36,600 nucleotides of DNA from Altibacter sp. (GTDB lineage Bacteria > Bacteroidota > Bacteroidia > Flavobacteriales > Flavobacteriaceae): NCBI GenBank assembly GCA_028285705.1, contig JANQOS010000091.1, forward strand, positions 1 through 36,600. The letters are read 5' to 3'. The notes beneath the pieces were generated by a model. It had not been told where the DNA came from, did not search any database, and saw nothing but the letters and a program-made list of their open reading frames with translations. Positions 15,371-23,952 of the stretch are shown piece after piece; positions within the stretch are counted from its first letter, which is position 1; each line of letters starts with the position of its first letter. The position numbers were made by a program, and so were the translations under genes.

Positions 15371-16135
15371 ATGAGAAGAGGTAGCTGGAAAATAAGAATC
15401 TTTATAGGCCTTGCCATTGTGGCCTTTGCGTTTTTTAAAAAATGCTCCAATACAGAAGAAAACCCATATACGGGGAAGGAACAAGCCATATCATTGACCA
15501 CTGAAGAAGAGATCGCCATTGGACTGCAAAGTGCTCCCCAGATGGCGCGGGAATATGGCGGTTTACATCCCGACGAACGTATGCAGGCCTATGTCGATAT
15601 GGTAGGAAATAAGCTAGTGAATAGTAGTGTGGCAAGGGACACTCCTTATCAATATGACTTTCATTTACTGGCAGATCAAAATACCGTCAATGCCTTTGCC
15701 TTACCGGGAGGGCAGATATTCATTACCTATGCCCTACTTTCAAAACTGGAAAACGAAGACCAGTTAGCCGGTGTATTGGGCCATGAGATCGGACATGTTC
15801 TTGGGCGTCATTCGGCTGAACGAATAGCAAATAGCGAGTTTTGGCAAACCCTTGCCCAGGGAGCTTCTGTTGGTGCTGATGCCGGAGGATTGGTTTCGGG
15901 GATCGGGCAAAATGTATTGCTGGGTAATGGCCGGGGTGACGAATTGGAAAGTGATGACCTGGGAGTTCGGTTTATGATCAAAGCAGGGTACGAACCCCGG
16001 GAAATGATCGATGTGATGGAGATCTTAAAAGCTGCCGGCGGTTCAAACCGTGTACCTGAGTTTCAAAGTACCCACCCCGACCCGGACAACCGTATTCAAA
16101 AAATAAAAGAATCCATTGAAAAATATGGAGGATAG
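15371..16135 (+). CDS. M48-family metallopeptidase, membrane-anchored (BepA/LoiP-like)
   Basis: This 254-aa protein has an N-terminal hydrophobic segment (about residues 9-22) ending FFKKCSN, which has a Cys but a poor lipobox (Lys at -1), so a signal anchor is likelier than a lipoprotein. The peptidase domain carries FALPGGQIF, the zinc motif H138-E-I-G-H142, and the EXXXD motif E191-LES-D195 that supplies the third zinc ligand. The C-terminal STHPDPDNRIQKIK is typical of the periplasmic M48 group that checks outer-membrane protein quality (BepA/YggG, LoiP), but the TPR domain of BepA is absent. It lies 26 bases after the M15 gene and is closed by a palindromic terminator at 16158. Confidence 0.93.
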   Translation: MRRGSWKIRIFIGLAIVAFAFFKKCSNTEENPYTGKEQAISLTTEEEIAIGLQSAPQMAREYGGLHPDERMQAYVDMVGNKLVNSSVARDTPYQYDFHLLADQNTVNAFALPGGQIFITYALLSKLENEDQLAGVLGHEIGHVLGRHSAERIANSEFWQTLAQGASVGADAGGLVSGIGQNVLLGNGRGDELESDDLGVRFMIKAGYEPREMIDVMEILKAAGGSNRVPEFQSTHPDPDNRIQKIKESIEKYGG

Positions 16136-16157
16136 AATAATCATTAAATCACTGCTC

Positions 16158-16179
16158 AAATCCCGCTTAAGCGGGATTT
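16158..16179 (+). terminator. Rho-independent terminator after the M48 gene
   Basis: AAATCCCGCTT / AAGCGGGATTT is a perfect 22-nt palindrome 22 bases after the M48 stop, followed by TTGTTTTTATC. It stops the M15-M48 transcript immediately before the gpmI promoter box. Confidence 0.9.
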
Positions 16180-16185
16180 TGTTTT

Positions 16186-16193
16186 TATCTTTG
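16186..16193 (+). promoter_or_regulatory. TAnnTTTG promoter box of gpmI, leaderless arrangement
   Basis: TATCTTTG matches the Bacteroidetes -7 consensus exactly and ends four bases before the gpmI ATG (16198). No clear TTTG box is visible 19-20 nt upstream, where the M48 terminator lies, so it may be weak or overlap that hairpin. The spacing equals that of tatA. Confidence 0.5.
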
Positions 16194-16197
16194 CCGG

Positions 16198-17712
16198 ATG
16201 AATAAAAAAGTCCTTTTACTAATACTAGATGGCTGGGGAATCACTCAGGAGCCGGCTGTTTCTGCCATAGCTCAAGCTAATACCCCTTTTATAGATTCCT
16301 TATATTCAAAATACCCAAATACCCAATTACTCACCCATGGAATGAATGTAGGATTACCGGAAGGACAGATGGGAAACAGCGAAGTAGGTCATATGAATTT
16401 AGGTGCCGGGCGTATTGTATACCAGGATCTGGCAAAAGTGAATATGGCGATAGAAAACAATACCTTAAAAGATGAACCGGTTTTAAAGCAAGCTTTTGCA
16501 TATGCCAAAAAATATGATAAGAATATCCATTTCCTTGGATTGGTTTCGGACGGAGGTGTGCACTCACATATTGACCACTTAAAAGGTTTATTGACCACCG
16601 CAAATGATGAGGGCCTTAAAAAAGTATTTGTACACGCTTTTACAGATGGTAGGGATGTTGATCCAAGATCGGGAGTTGGACATATCGAGGATCTACAGGA
16701 ACATCTTTCAAGAACCACCGGAAAATTGGCTTCGGTAGTTGGGCGATACTACGCCATGGATCGTGATAAGCGATGGGAACGTGTAAAGAAAGCATATGAC
16801 CTTTTAGTCTTCGGAAAAGGAAAAGCTTCAGAGAATATCATTCAAACGATACAGGAAAGCTATGCCGAAGGAATTACCGATGAGTTCATCGAGCCAATAG
16901 TTCTAACCGAAGGAGGTAAACCCGTTGGAACTATCTCTGAAAATGATGTTATTATCTTTTTCAACTTTCGTACCGACCGTGGCCGTCAATTGACCGAAGT
17001 TTTAACGCAACGGGATCACGATGATTTTGGGATGAAAAAGATCCCTCTATATTATGTGACACTTACTAATTATGACGATTCGTACAAAGATGTTAAAACC
17101 GTTTATAACAAAGAGAATATAAAGGATACCCTGGGCGAAGTATTGGAGGAAAATGGAAAAACGCAAATACGTATCGCCGAGACCGAAAAATACCCTCATG
17201 TTACCTTCTTCTTCAATGGAGGGCGTGAAGAACCTTTTGAAAAGGAAAAGCGTATTCTTTGCCCTTCTCCTAAAGTAGCCACGTACGATATGCAGCCAGA
17301 AATGAGTGCCTATGATGTGAGAGACAAGATACTTCCCGAGATACGTTCGAAAGCAGCAGATTTTATCTGCCTGAATTTTGCCAATCCGGATATGGTAGGA
17401 CACACCGGTGTTTTTGAAGCAGCTGTAAAAGCATGTGAAACCGTAGACAAATGTGCTGAAGCAGTTGTTAATGCTGCCAGTGAAAATGGATATACAACCA
17501 TCATTTTAGCAGATCACGGTAACAGTGAGACAATGCGCAATCCGGATGGTTCACCCCATACGGCACACACAACAAATCCGGTTCCTTTAATAATTGTAGA
17601 TCATGATGTTACACAGGTAAAAGAAGGTATTTTAGGAGATATTGCACCAACAGTTTTAAAACTAATGGGTATAGAAAAACCTGATGCAATGACCCGGGGA
17701 TCTCTTATTTAA
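16198..17712 (+). CDS. gpmI: 2,3-bisphosphoglycerate-independent phosphoglycerate mutase
   Basis: This 504-aa cytoplasmic enzyme interconverts 3- and 2-phosphoglycerate in glycolysis and gluconeogenesis using two Mn ions. It belongs to the alkaline phosphatase superfamily. The metal-binding D11 in LILDGWG, the phospho-acceptor S61 in MGNSEVGH, the FTDGRDVDP segment, the YYAMDRDKRWERV substrate loop, and the late metal motifs NFANPDMVGHTG and ILADHGNSE are all present, and length matches the family (about 500-515). It has its own promoter box and is separated from the M48 gene by a terminator. It is followed by 78 bases that hold the promoter of the HAD gene. No anomalies. Confidence 0.97.
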   Translation: MNKKVLLLILDGWGITQEPAVSAIAQANTPFIDSLYSKYPNTQLLTHGMNVGLPEGQMGNSEVGHMNLGAGRIVYQDLAKVNMAIENNTLKDEPVLKQAFAYAKKYDKNIHFLGLVSDGGVHSHIDHLKGLLTTANDEGLKKVFVHAFTDGRDVDPRSGVGHIEDLQEHLSRTTGKLASVVGRYYAMDRDKRWERVKKAYDLLVFGKGKASENIIQTIQESYAEGITDEFIEPIVLTEGGKPVGTISENDVIIFFNFRTDRGRQLTEVLTQRDHDDFGMKKIPLYYVTLTNYDDSYKDVKTVYNKENIKDTLGEVLEENGKTQIRIAETEKYPHVTFFFNGGREEPFEKEKRILCPSPKVATYDMQPEMSAYDVRDKILPEIRSKAADFICLNFANPDMVGHTGVFEAAVKACETVDKCAEAVVNAASENGYTTIILADHGNSETMRNPDGSPHTAHTTNPVPLIIVDHDVTQVKEGILGDIAPTVLKLMGIEKPDAMTRGSLI

Positions 17713-17743
17713 CAGATGTACGCTTCCTCTGGTAATATTATAC

Positions 17744-17774
17744 TTTAAAAATGGTAATATTCTTCGTATTTTTG
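17744..17774 (+). promoter_or_regulatory. Bacteroidetes-type promoter of the HAD-map-methyltransferase unit
   Basis: TTTA (17744-17747), exactly 19 nt of spacer, then TATTTTTG (17767-17774), one base from the TTTG-N19-TAnnTTTG consensus. The ATG of the HAD gene is 16 bases downstream, leaving a leader of about 10 nt. Confidence 0.65.
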
Positions 17775-17790
17775 CGGTTTTAAATACCGT

Positions 17791-18198
17791 ATGGTACACG
17801 AAACATATACAATAGCAGTAGATTTTGACGGAACAATCGTTGAAGATGAATATCCAAGAATAGGCAAGCCTATGCTCTTCGCTTTTGATACCATGAAAAA
17901 ACTACAGGAAAAGGGACACAGATTGATTCTTTGGACCTATCGAAATGGCAAAGCCTTGGATGATGCAGTTCGGTTTTGCGAAAAGAATGGAATTACCTTT
18001 TATGCAGTAAATAAAAGTTTTCCTGAAGAAGAATTTGACCCCAAATACAGCCGGAAAATCAATGCCGACCTTTTTATTGATGATAGAAATGTTGGGGGAT
18101 TGAAAAGTTGGGGGGAAATACATCAAATTTTGATCGGTGAAGAAAAGCCTGCCGGTTCAGAATACAAAAAAAGAAAAAAAGGATGGTTTTCCTTTTAA
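17791..18198 (+). CDS. Small HAD-superfamily phosphatase (BT0820-like)
   Basis: This 135-aa protein has the HAD fold without a cap domain: motif I VDFDGTIVED with nucleophile D11 and acid D13, motif II in LILWTYRNG (Thr), and motif IV LFIDDRNVGG. It fits the short BT0820-type Bacteroidetes HAD phosphatases. The C-terminus is a Lys-rich tail (EYKKRKKGWFSF). The natural substrate is unknown; a small phosphorylated metabolite is likely. The gene has a good promoter and is 9 bases upstream of map, with the methyltransferase 11 bases after that, so the three form an operon. Confidence 0.9.
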   Translation: MVHETYTIAVDFDGTIVEDEYPRIGKPMLFAFDTMKKLQEKGHRLILWTYRNGKALDDAVRFCEKNGITFYAVNKSFPEEEFDPKYSRKINADLFIDDRNVGGLKSWGEIHQILIGEEKPAGSEYKKRKKGWFSF

Positions 18199-18207
18199 GC
18201 AAACAGT

Positions 18208-19026
18208 ATGATCATACCAAAGACCAGTGAAGAAATAGAATTAATGCGAGAAGCTGCTTTGATAGTTTCCAAAACATTGGGTATACTTGCCAAAGAAGTA
18301 AAACCAGGTGTTACAACACTTCATTTGGATAAATTGGCCGAAGAATTTATCCGTGACCACGGTGCAGTTCCCGGTTTTTTGGGATTATACGATTTTCCAA
18401 ATACACTTTGCATGAGCCCCAATGCGCAAGTAGTTCACGGAATCCCAAACAATACACCTCTTAAAGAAGGAGATATCATTTCTATTGATTGTGGTGCGAT
18501 TAAGAATGATTTTTATGGTGACCATGCGTATACGTTTAAAGTGGGTGAGGTTTCTTCTGAAGTTGAAAAGCTTCTCAAAATCACTAAAGAATCCTTATAT
18601 GTAGGTATTAGAGAATTTAAAGCCGGAAACAGGACTGGTGATGTAGGATACGCCATTCAACAATATTGTGAAGCACACGGTTATGGAGTTGTACGTGAAT
18701 TGGTAGGCCACGGCCTGGGAAGAAAAATGCATGAAGACCCTGAAATGCCCAACTACGGAAGACGAGGAAAAGGTAAAAAATTCGTAGAAGGAATGACTGT
18801 AGCCATTGAGCCTATGATCAATTTGGGAACCCGAAGAATAGAACAGCTCCAGGATGGTTGGACCATTCTTACTTTGGACCGGAAACCAAGTGCGCACTTT
18901 GAGCACAATGTTGCCCTGGTGAATGGAAAACCTGAGTTATTGTCCACATTTGCATATATCTACGAAGCTCTTGGAATTGAAAACGATGAAGAAAAAGAAT
19001 TCCGGCAGAAAGAATTGGTATTGTAA
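18208..19026 (+). CDS. map: Methionine aminopeptidase type I
   Basis: This 272-aa cytoplasmic metalloenzyme removes the initiator Met from nascent proteins. The five metal ligands are D94, D105, H168, E201 and E232, each offset by exactly three from E. coli MetAP (97, 108, 171, 204, 235), and the substrate-binding His is H77 (VVHGIPNN). Signature segments SIDCGAIKNDFYGDHAYTF, GHGLGRKMHEDP and VAIEPMINLG are complete. Length is typical of type Ia. A short extra C-terminal tail (YEALGIENDEEKEFRQ) follows the fold. It is co-transcribed with the HAD gene upstream (9 bases) and the methyltransferase downstream (11 bases). Confidence 0.97.
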   Translation: MIIPKTSEEIELMREAALIVSKTLGILAKEVKPGVTTLHLDKLAEEFIRDHGAVPGFLGLYDFPNTLCMSPNAQVVHGIPNNTPLKEGDIISIDCGAIKNDFYGDHAYTFKVGEVSSEVEKLLKITKESLYVGIREFKAGNRTGDVGYAIQQYCEAHGYGVVRELVGHGLGRKMHEDPEMPNYGRRGKGKKFVEGMTVAIEPMINLGTRRIEQLQDGWTILTLDRKPSAHFEHNVALVNGKPELLSTFAYIYEALGIENDEEKEFRQKELVL

Positions 19027-19037
19027 CTTACCACACA

Positions 19038-19814
19038 ATGCAAAAGCTTTTTAAATTTTTTCTGAATTTATTTCCGCGAACTTTACTGATACGAATCAGC
19101 TTTGCGGTTCGCCCTGTTGTGGCATTCTTCTTAAAAGGAACCAAATATACCGATCCCATCGACGGGAGGTCCTTCCGAAAGTTTTTGCCTTACGGTTATG
19201 AGAAAGTGCGTGAAAACGTATTGGCTCCCGGTACATTTTCTTTGGAGCGCCATAGATTATTCTGGCTGTACTTAAAAAATGAAACTCCTTTCTTTTCAGA
19301 AAAACAAAAAGTGCTTCATTTCGCTCCTGAACAGGCATTTTACAAACGTTTTCGTAAAATGAAAAACCTGGAATATACAACAACAGACCTAAACTCACCC
19401 ATTGCAGATGTAAAGGCGGATATTTGCAACCTACCTTTTGAGAACGATCTGTATGATTTTATAATATGCAACCATGTGTTGGAACATATTCCGGATGACA
19501 CAAAAGCCATGCAGGAGCTATACCGTGTATTGGCTCCCGGGGGAACTGCTATTTTACAGGTTCCGTATGAAGAGGGTAGAGAAATTACTTTTGAAGACAA
19601 TAGTATCACAGATCCAAAAGAACGTGCCAGGATATTTGGGCAATACGATCACGTACGCATCTACGGAATGGATTATTTTGAGAAATTAAAAAGTATTGGG
19701 TTTAATGTTGAAGCCGTTAATTATACGGAGACCTTTTCCGAAGAAGAAATCGAGAACTATCGCTTAGCCAAAGGAGAACTCCTTCCGGTTTGCAGAAAGT
19801 CAATCAACCAATAG
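19038..19814 (+). CDS. Class I SAM-dependent methyltransferase (Methyltransf_11 type)
   Basis: This 258-aa protein has an N-terminal basic/hydrophobic extension (residues 1-40, including LIRISFAVRPVVAFFL) that may lie at the membrane surface, then a Rossmann methyltransferase domain. SAM motif I is degenerate (VLHFAPEQAFYKRF instead of the usual Gly-rich loop); the acidic end of strand 2 is TTTDLN, and motif IV/post-motif is DFIICNHVLEHIPDD, followed by ELYRVLAPGGTAILQVP. The acceptor is unknown. It is last in the HAD-map operon, and its last 15 bases overlap the convergent apbE gene. The degenerate loop LHFAPE occurs in a known subset of this family, so activity is still expected. Confidence 0.88.
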   Translation: MQKLFKFFLNLFPRTLLIRISFAVRPVVAFFLKGTKYTDPIDGRSFRKFLPYGYEKVRENVLAPGTFSLERHRLFWLYLKNETPFFSEKQKVLHFAPEQAFYKRFRKMKNLEYTTTDLNSPIADVKADICNLPFENDLYDFIICNHVLEHIPDDTKAMQELYRVLAPGGTAILQVPYEEGREITFEDNSITDPKERARIFGQYDHVRIYGMDYFEKLKSIGFNVEAVNYTETFSEEEIENYRLAKGELLPVCRKSINQ

Positions 19815-20807
19815 TTTTTCAAAATCCTCTGTCATAAAAACCCTGGCATTTCCAAGTGAATCATTGTACGTAAGGTATGCGCTGATTCCGGAGGTTACTT
19901 CCAAAAGTTCTTTTGATCTATTAAGCCCCAATGCCATTAAAGCAGTTGCATAAGCATCTGCCTCTCCACACGAATTTGCTACCACAGTTGCACTTGTAAC
20001 ATCGCTTTGCTCTGCGGAGCCGGTAAGGGGGTTTAATGTGTGTACGTATTTTTTTCCGGTAATGGAATCGATCCTGTATTTACGATAATTCCCGGAAGAG
20101 GCCATAGCCATATCTTTCAAAGTAATAGTCGCTTGATAATTTCGGTTTTCCAATTGAGAATCTACTGTCTCGATGCCAACGATCCAAGGCTTCTCCCTGG
20201 AAAGATTCTTACCTCTTGTTAAAATTTCCCCTCCCAACTCAATTAGGTAATTAGTAATTCCCTGAGCTTCTAAATAACGTCCCAGGCAATCAATTCCGTA
20301 GCCTTTTGCCACCGCATTAAAATCGAAGTAAATCTCAGGATGTTCTTTCATTACCCTCCCGGAACTCAAAATAGTTACTTTATTGAAACCTACATATCGC
20401 ATTAACGAGTCGAGTACATGTGCATCTATCTCTTCAACAGGCTTTGTATCTCCAAATCCGTAGGCATTACGTAATACTCCGATAGTGGGGTCAAAATAAC
20501 CATGGGAATTTTTATGTACAGCCTCGGAAATACGAAATACTTCTTTAAAAATAGCATCTACAACAACCGTGGTATCTCCCCGGTTTATTTTTGAAATATC
20601 ACTATTTGGCATATAAGTACTTACCGATCTGTTTACTGCATGAAGAACCGAGTCAATACCTTTTTCGGCGTCAAATATTTCAGGGGCATAATATTGTATA
20701 GAATACGTAGTTCCAAAAGCATCACCCTGTAAAACAAAAGCCTGTGGAGTTTCTTCTTTACAAGAAAAAAATAAAGCTAAGACGGGAATGAAGTAAAGTA
20801 TTTTCAT
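19800..20807 (-). CDS. apbE: FAD:protein FMN transferase (ApbE), lipoprotein
   Basis: This 335-aa lipoprotein (lipobox LFFSC, Cys near residue 16) transfers FMN from FAD onto a Thr/Ser of target proteins, notably NqrB and NqrC of the sodium-pumping NADH:quinone reductase encoded at 33696-36600. Family motifs present: FGTTYSIQYY at the start of the mature domain, YFDFNAVAKGYGID, NYLIELGGEILTRG and EADAYATALMALG near the Mg/FAD site. Length matches. Its start is 133 bases after the stop of the 120-aa conserved protein. The residues after the Cys (KEET) are charged, as in surface-export signals of this phylum but one position out of register, so a periplasmic location is preferred. The 3' end overlaps the convergent methyltransferase by 15 bases. 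Confidence 0.95.
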   Translation of the reverse strand: MKILYFIPVLALFFSCKEETPQAFVLQGDAFGTTYSIQYYAPEIFDAEKGIDSVLHAVNRSVSTYMPNSDISKINRGDTTVVVDAIFKEVFRISEAVHKNSHGYFDPTIGVLRNAYGFGDTKPVEEIDAHVLDSLMRYVGFNKVTILSSGRVMKEHPEIYFDFNAVAKGYGIDCLGRYLEAQGITNYLIELGGEILTRGKNLSREKPWIVGIETVDSQLENRNYQATITLKDMAMASSGNYRKYRIDSITGKKYVHTLNPLTGSAEQSDVTSATVVANSCGEADAYATALMALGLNRSKELLEVTSGISAYLTYNDSLGNARVFMTEDFEKLLVD

Positions 20808-20940
20808 CTATTTAAAAATTTTTATTAATCTGAAAGTGAGCACAATAAAACTTTTCTGCTTAGATCAACCGCTGTGCTTTCACACAAAAAAATTAATTAT
20901 TTCAGTAGGTAAGCAAAAAATTAATTTGTTTATGTTCATT

Positions 20941-21303
20941 TCATAAAATCTCTTGTAAGCCATTGTATACCATTGTATAGGCTTCATTTTTAATGACCGG
21001 CTTTGCGTAATCACTACCATGCCCTAATCCTACTCCGGCATAATACATTTTCGCTTCAAATTTTAGTGCATGTTGTTTGATGGTTTGCATAAAGACAGGA
21101 TCGTACACATTGGCATCTTCAGGGTACGAAATGGCACGAACAATTACAAAATGTAAGTTCTTGTCCTTTAAAGCTACAAACTGCGGATCTTTCTTCAGCT
21201 TAGAATTTACGCCCAAAAACTCATAGCCCTTTTCTTCCAGATCCTTACCTACAATATTCATAGCCAGATTATGTAGTTCCTGCTCGGTAAGTTCTTCTTT
21301 CAT
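20941..21303 (-). CDS. Conserved 120-aa protein, unknown function, between DUF4846 and apbE
   Basis: This is a small soluble acidic/basic protein with no signal peptide. The pattern is ELHNLAMNIVGKDLEEKGY, EFLGVNSKLKKDPQFVAL, LHFVIVRAISYPEDANVYD and a C-terminal AKMYYAGVGLGHGSDYAKP. I recall relatives in flavobacteria being labelled 'NADH-quinone reductase subunit F', but it has no Fe-S cysteines, FAD or NADH motif, so that label is not supported by this sequence. The middle (DPQFV-x7-HFVIVRA) vaguely resembles the core strands of restriction-endonuclease-like folds with the catalytic EVK lost; this is speculative. Its ATG overlaps the DUF4846 stop by four bases (ATGA type), so they are translationally coupled, and apbE follows 133 bases later. 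Confidence 0.82.
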   Translation of the reverse strand: MKEELTEQELHNLAMNIVGKDLEEKGYEFLGVNSKLKKDPQFVALKDKNLHFVIVRAISYPEDANVYDPVFMQTIKQHALKFEAKMYYAGVGLGHGSDYAKPVIKNEAYTMVYNGLQEIL

Positions 21304-22172
21304 ATATCTTTGAATCGAATAAACTTTGTTTCATTAAAATAATAAGTAGGAATTTCAAGGTGTGCACCCATCTCCAGCTTGTACCACGGACTTATTCCGG
21401 GGTCATTCAGATTCTTTAAAACATGAACACTTTGTGCCGGTGTATTTCCCTGGGCTAAAATAAACAATTTTTCACCTTCAGAATTGGTAGCTTTATCTAC
21501 TACCATTACAACATGCCCGGGACTACCCGGATAGATAAGCATATCTCCTACCTCAACAGCATCTATAGAATTAATAGCTGGTAATTCGTCAAACAAGGAT
21601 TGAGTACCTGCATACATGTATATAAGGTTAAGATAATTGTAAAAATTTTTTTTTGAAGAATTCGCACCGGCAGTTTTCAAAAAAGTAACTTTATTACCGT
21701 TAATCTTAGGGCGGTACCCCTCGGCATACTTTTTCCATGAGCAGTAGTGACCAGATGTAAAATTAAAGCCGATCTTGTCTTTTTCGTTACGATCCCACAG
21801 ATATTCTGCCCGTATCCTTATCAATGCATCTGCGCACTGTTGTAACCCATTTTCAGGCACCGGGATCTCCAGAATTCCAACGTGACCCTTTTGGTATATG
21901 TATGCACTACCATCATAATTAATGATCTTTGCATCAAAAGGTTTTAGCGGATACTTCTGAATTGAATTCTTAAAAGTTCCTTCAGCGTATATTTCCCGTA
22001 TATACCCTTCAGGAACATTGATTCTTTCTGAAATAGTAGCCCCTTTCTCGTTTATATAATTAGGAGCAACTACATAGCTCAAAGCAATATTTTTAGCTTT
22101 TTTTCCTTTTTTTGAAAAGAAGAAAAGTCCAATTCCCAAAGCAATTATCACAAATACAATAACTCTCTTCAT
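21300..22172 (-). CDS. DUF4846-domain exported or membrane-anchored protein
   Basis: This 290-aa protein starts with an N-terminal hydrophobic helix (MKRVIVFVIIALGIGLFFF) followed by a Lys-rich stretch, so it is a signal anchor or signal peptide. The rest is a full DUF4846 domain: KYPLKPFDAKIINYDG, GLQQCADALIRIRAEYLW, IGFNFTSGHYCSWKKYAEG, YMYAGTQSLFDEL, GDMLIYPGSPGHVVMVVDKA and FILAQGNTPAQSVHVLKN. The paired Cys (LQQC and HYCSW) and His (GHVVMVVD) with Asp recall NlpC/P60-like cysteine peptidase cores, but this is my reading and not established. I chose ATG 22172 because the extra upstream residues (to 22262) run through the PL8 terminator. It is coupled to the 120-aa gene by a 4-base overlap. 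Confidence 0.88.
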   Translation of the reverse strand: MKRVIVFVIIALGIGLFFFSKKGKKAKNIALSYVVAPNYINEKGATISERINVPEGYIREIYAEGTFKNSIQKYPLKPFDAKIINYDGSAYIYQKGHVGILEIPVPENGLQQCADALIRIRAEYLWDRNEKDKIGFNFTSGHYCSWKKYAEGYRPKINGNKVTFLKTAGANSSKKNFYNYLNLIYMYAGTQSLFDELPAINSIDAVEVGDMLIYPGSPGHVVMVVDKATNSEGEKLFILAQGNTPAQSVHVLKNLNDPGISPWYKLEMGAHLEIPTYYFNETKFIRFKDI

Positions 22173-22222
22173 ACTCAAATAACAACTTAAAATGGAATGT
22201 TTTATTTCAAATATGAAATAAA

Positions 22223-22253
22223 AAAACGCCTTCAGTTTTCCTGAAGACGTTTT
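22223..22253 (-). terminator. Rho-independent terminator after the PL8 lyase gene
   Basis: AAAACG-C-CTTCAG pairs with CTGAAG-A-CGTTTT (one internal mismatch) around a short TTTTC loop. On the minus strand it is followed by a seven-T run. It lies 20 bases after the PL8 stop and separates it from DUF4846. Confidence 0.88.
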
Positions 22254-22272
22254 CTTTATCAATATTTTTTAA

Positions 22273-23952
22273 TTAATGTTTGACGATCCTTTTTGTGATC
22301 GAACCATTTTCGGTATGTATTTTCACAAAATACATGGCTGTCTCTAATGCCGAAATGTCCATCTGATAACTTCCTTCTCCTTTAACAGCAATCCGGTTCA
22401 CCACTCTACCTCTAACATCATACACTTCGACATCTGCAATTGGTGTTTGTGGAGATACAATATTCAAGATATTTTTTGCAGGATTTGGAAAGACAGCTAT
22501 TCTTTTCAGATTATTGTCATCGGTATCTAGGACCACCTCTTCTTCGAACATCAATGTAAACCTTTGATTGAAAGTTCCTTTTCCTGCCTTAAATTGGTAG
22601 TCTCCCTGACCGGTTAGATTATGGATGAAATTCTCCTGATTGTCAACCAGTAATATCTTGGTATTTGCAATATTGTTTCCTTCCAAAGAAGCAATGGATA
22701 TGGTGTAATAGGTATCTGCATCCACCTGAGATGCAAATCCCATGGATACTTTTATGGCAGAGTCAAAGGCTTCCCTGCTTTGAATACCTAATTGTTGTGT
22801 TCCATTTTCCAAATGAGAGTATAGAGAAATGGTCGTTGCTAATCTTTGTGCATCATATCTTTCGTCTAATCCTTGTGTTGCCAGGGGGTTGAATGCTATT
22901 AGTGCATGACTTCCTATTCCGTATTGTTCGTTTCGAACTTTCAGCAATACTTTTTCTATATCGACCGGGTTTCTTAAGGTTGTGTTACCGCTGGTCAATC
23001 GCATCGCGTTTGTAAAGGTTACATTTCCTGCACCAAAGGCCTTGATACCAAATCCCTGTCCGGTGGCGATCACTCCATTGGATTGTGTACTGGTACCGGG
23101 ATCGTTAGCTGCCGGTAGGGCACCTCCGTCTATATACATGGAGATATCATCCATAGAGAAGTTGATACTTCCCGCACCGGGCGTACTTGGGCTTGGTGGG
23201 GTCAAATGTTCCCAGAAATAGATCCTGTCCACCAGCGGATTGGCACTGATAAACTGAGAGGCCGATATGGCAGAAGCATACGGATTGGCCAATGCATTGG
23301 GTGTTCCATCTGGGTTAGGTCCGGCTCCATTGTAAACAATAGGCCTTGTGATGTCTCCGTTGTTAAGGGTTCCCTTGGTATAGGTCATATCAAAGGTGGT
23401 ATTGGCCGGATCGGTGTACCCGGATTGAGGCCTTACAATATATCCTTCTCCCACATTGATGGGTCCACTTGCAAAAGAAGTCCAGAAATCTCCATTGTCA
23501 TCGGCGAAGTTGGTTCCTCCTGCGAGTACGCCCGGGTGTGGTAAGAAGTTGGCCGGTGTATGTTCCAGAACCAAGAAAGCACTTCCAAATACATCGGTAC
23601 GTGTTTCACCACTCATAGGGCTTCCCAGCACCATAAAGTCACGGGTCTGTAAAACAGGGGTGGTGAGTTCTACATTGATGGTTCCGTTGTTGGTCACAGT
23701 AGCAGCACCATCTGTTTGAACGACGCTTCCCGTATGTTTTACGATCAGGCTTCCGTTTACAGCTATGTTTCCATTGATCTTCATATAATTACCAGCTTCA
23801 ACTGTCACGGTCTGTCCGGCCCTTACTTCACAGGTACATGCGTCTATGTTTCCACTTGAAGTATTATAATCTTCAGTGAATATTGCTTTTTTGGTCACAT
23901 CCGGATTTCCATTATCCCACGATCCGGACGAAAAAGTTGTTGTTGAAGCACA
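22273..23952 (-). repeat. Shared C-terminal module, copy 1 (in PL8 lyase)
   Basis: This is homologous to 28761-30458 over its full length. It encodes about 559 residues: a W-x-G-x-P type beta domain (FSSGSWDNGNPDV), a central region starting VLQTRDFMVLGSPMS, and the T9SS type A sorting domain. By eye, central protein identity with copy 2 is about 90%, with many synonymous DNA differences. Confidence 0.9.

Noticed and set aside
20836-20883. Imperfect stem-loop (GTGAGCACA / TGTGC-TT-TCAC) upstream of apbE, considered as a riboswitch or terminator
   Set aside because: The loop is 28 nt, the stem is bulged, there is no T-run, and it matches no riboswitch core I know; FMN riboswitch signatures are absent.
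20941-21303. Calling the 120-aa protein NqrF
   Set aside because: It has no ferredoxin cysteines, FAD or NADH motif, and the true nqrF is at 33696-35003.
22173-22262. 30-residue upstream extension of DUF4846
   Set aside because: It runs through the PL8 terminator hairpin and precedes the membrane helix that starts the real protein.
22982-23719. Open frames opposite the shared module, with counterparts at 29527-30231
   Set aside because: They recur only because the coding strand is duplicated; they lack starts, codon use and family features of real genes.
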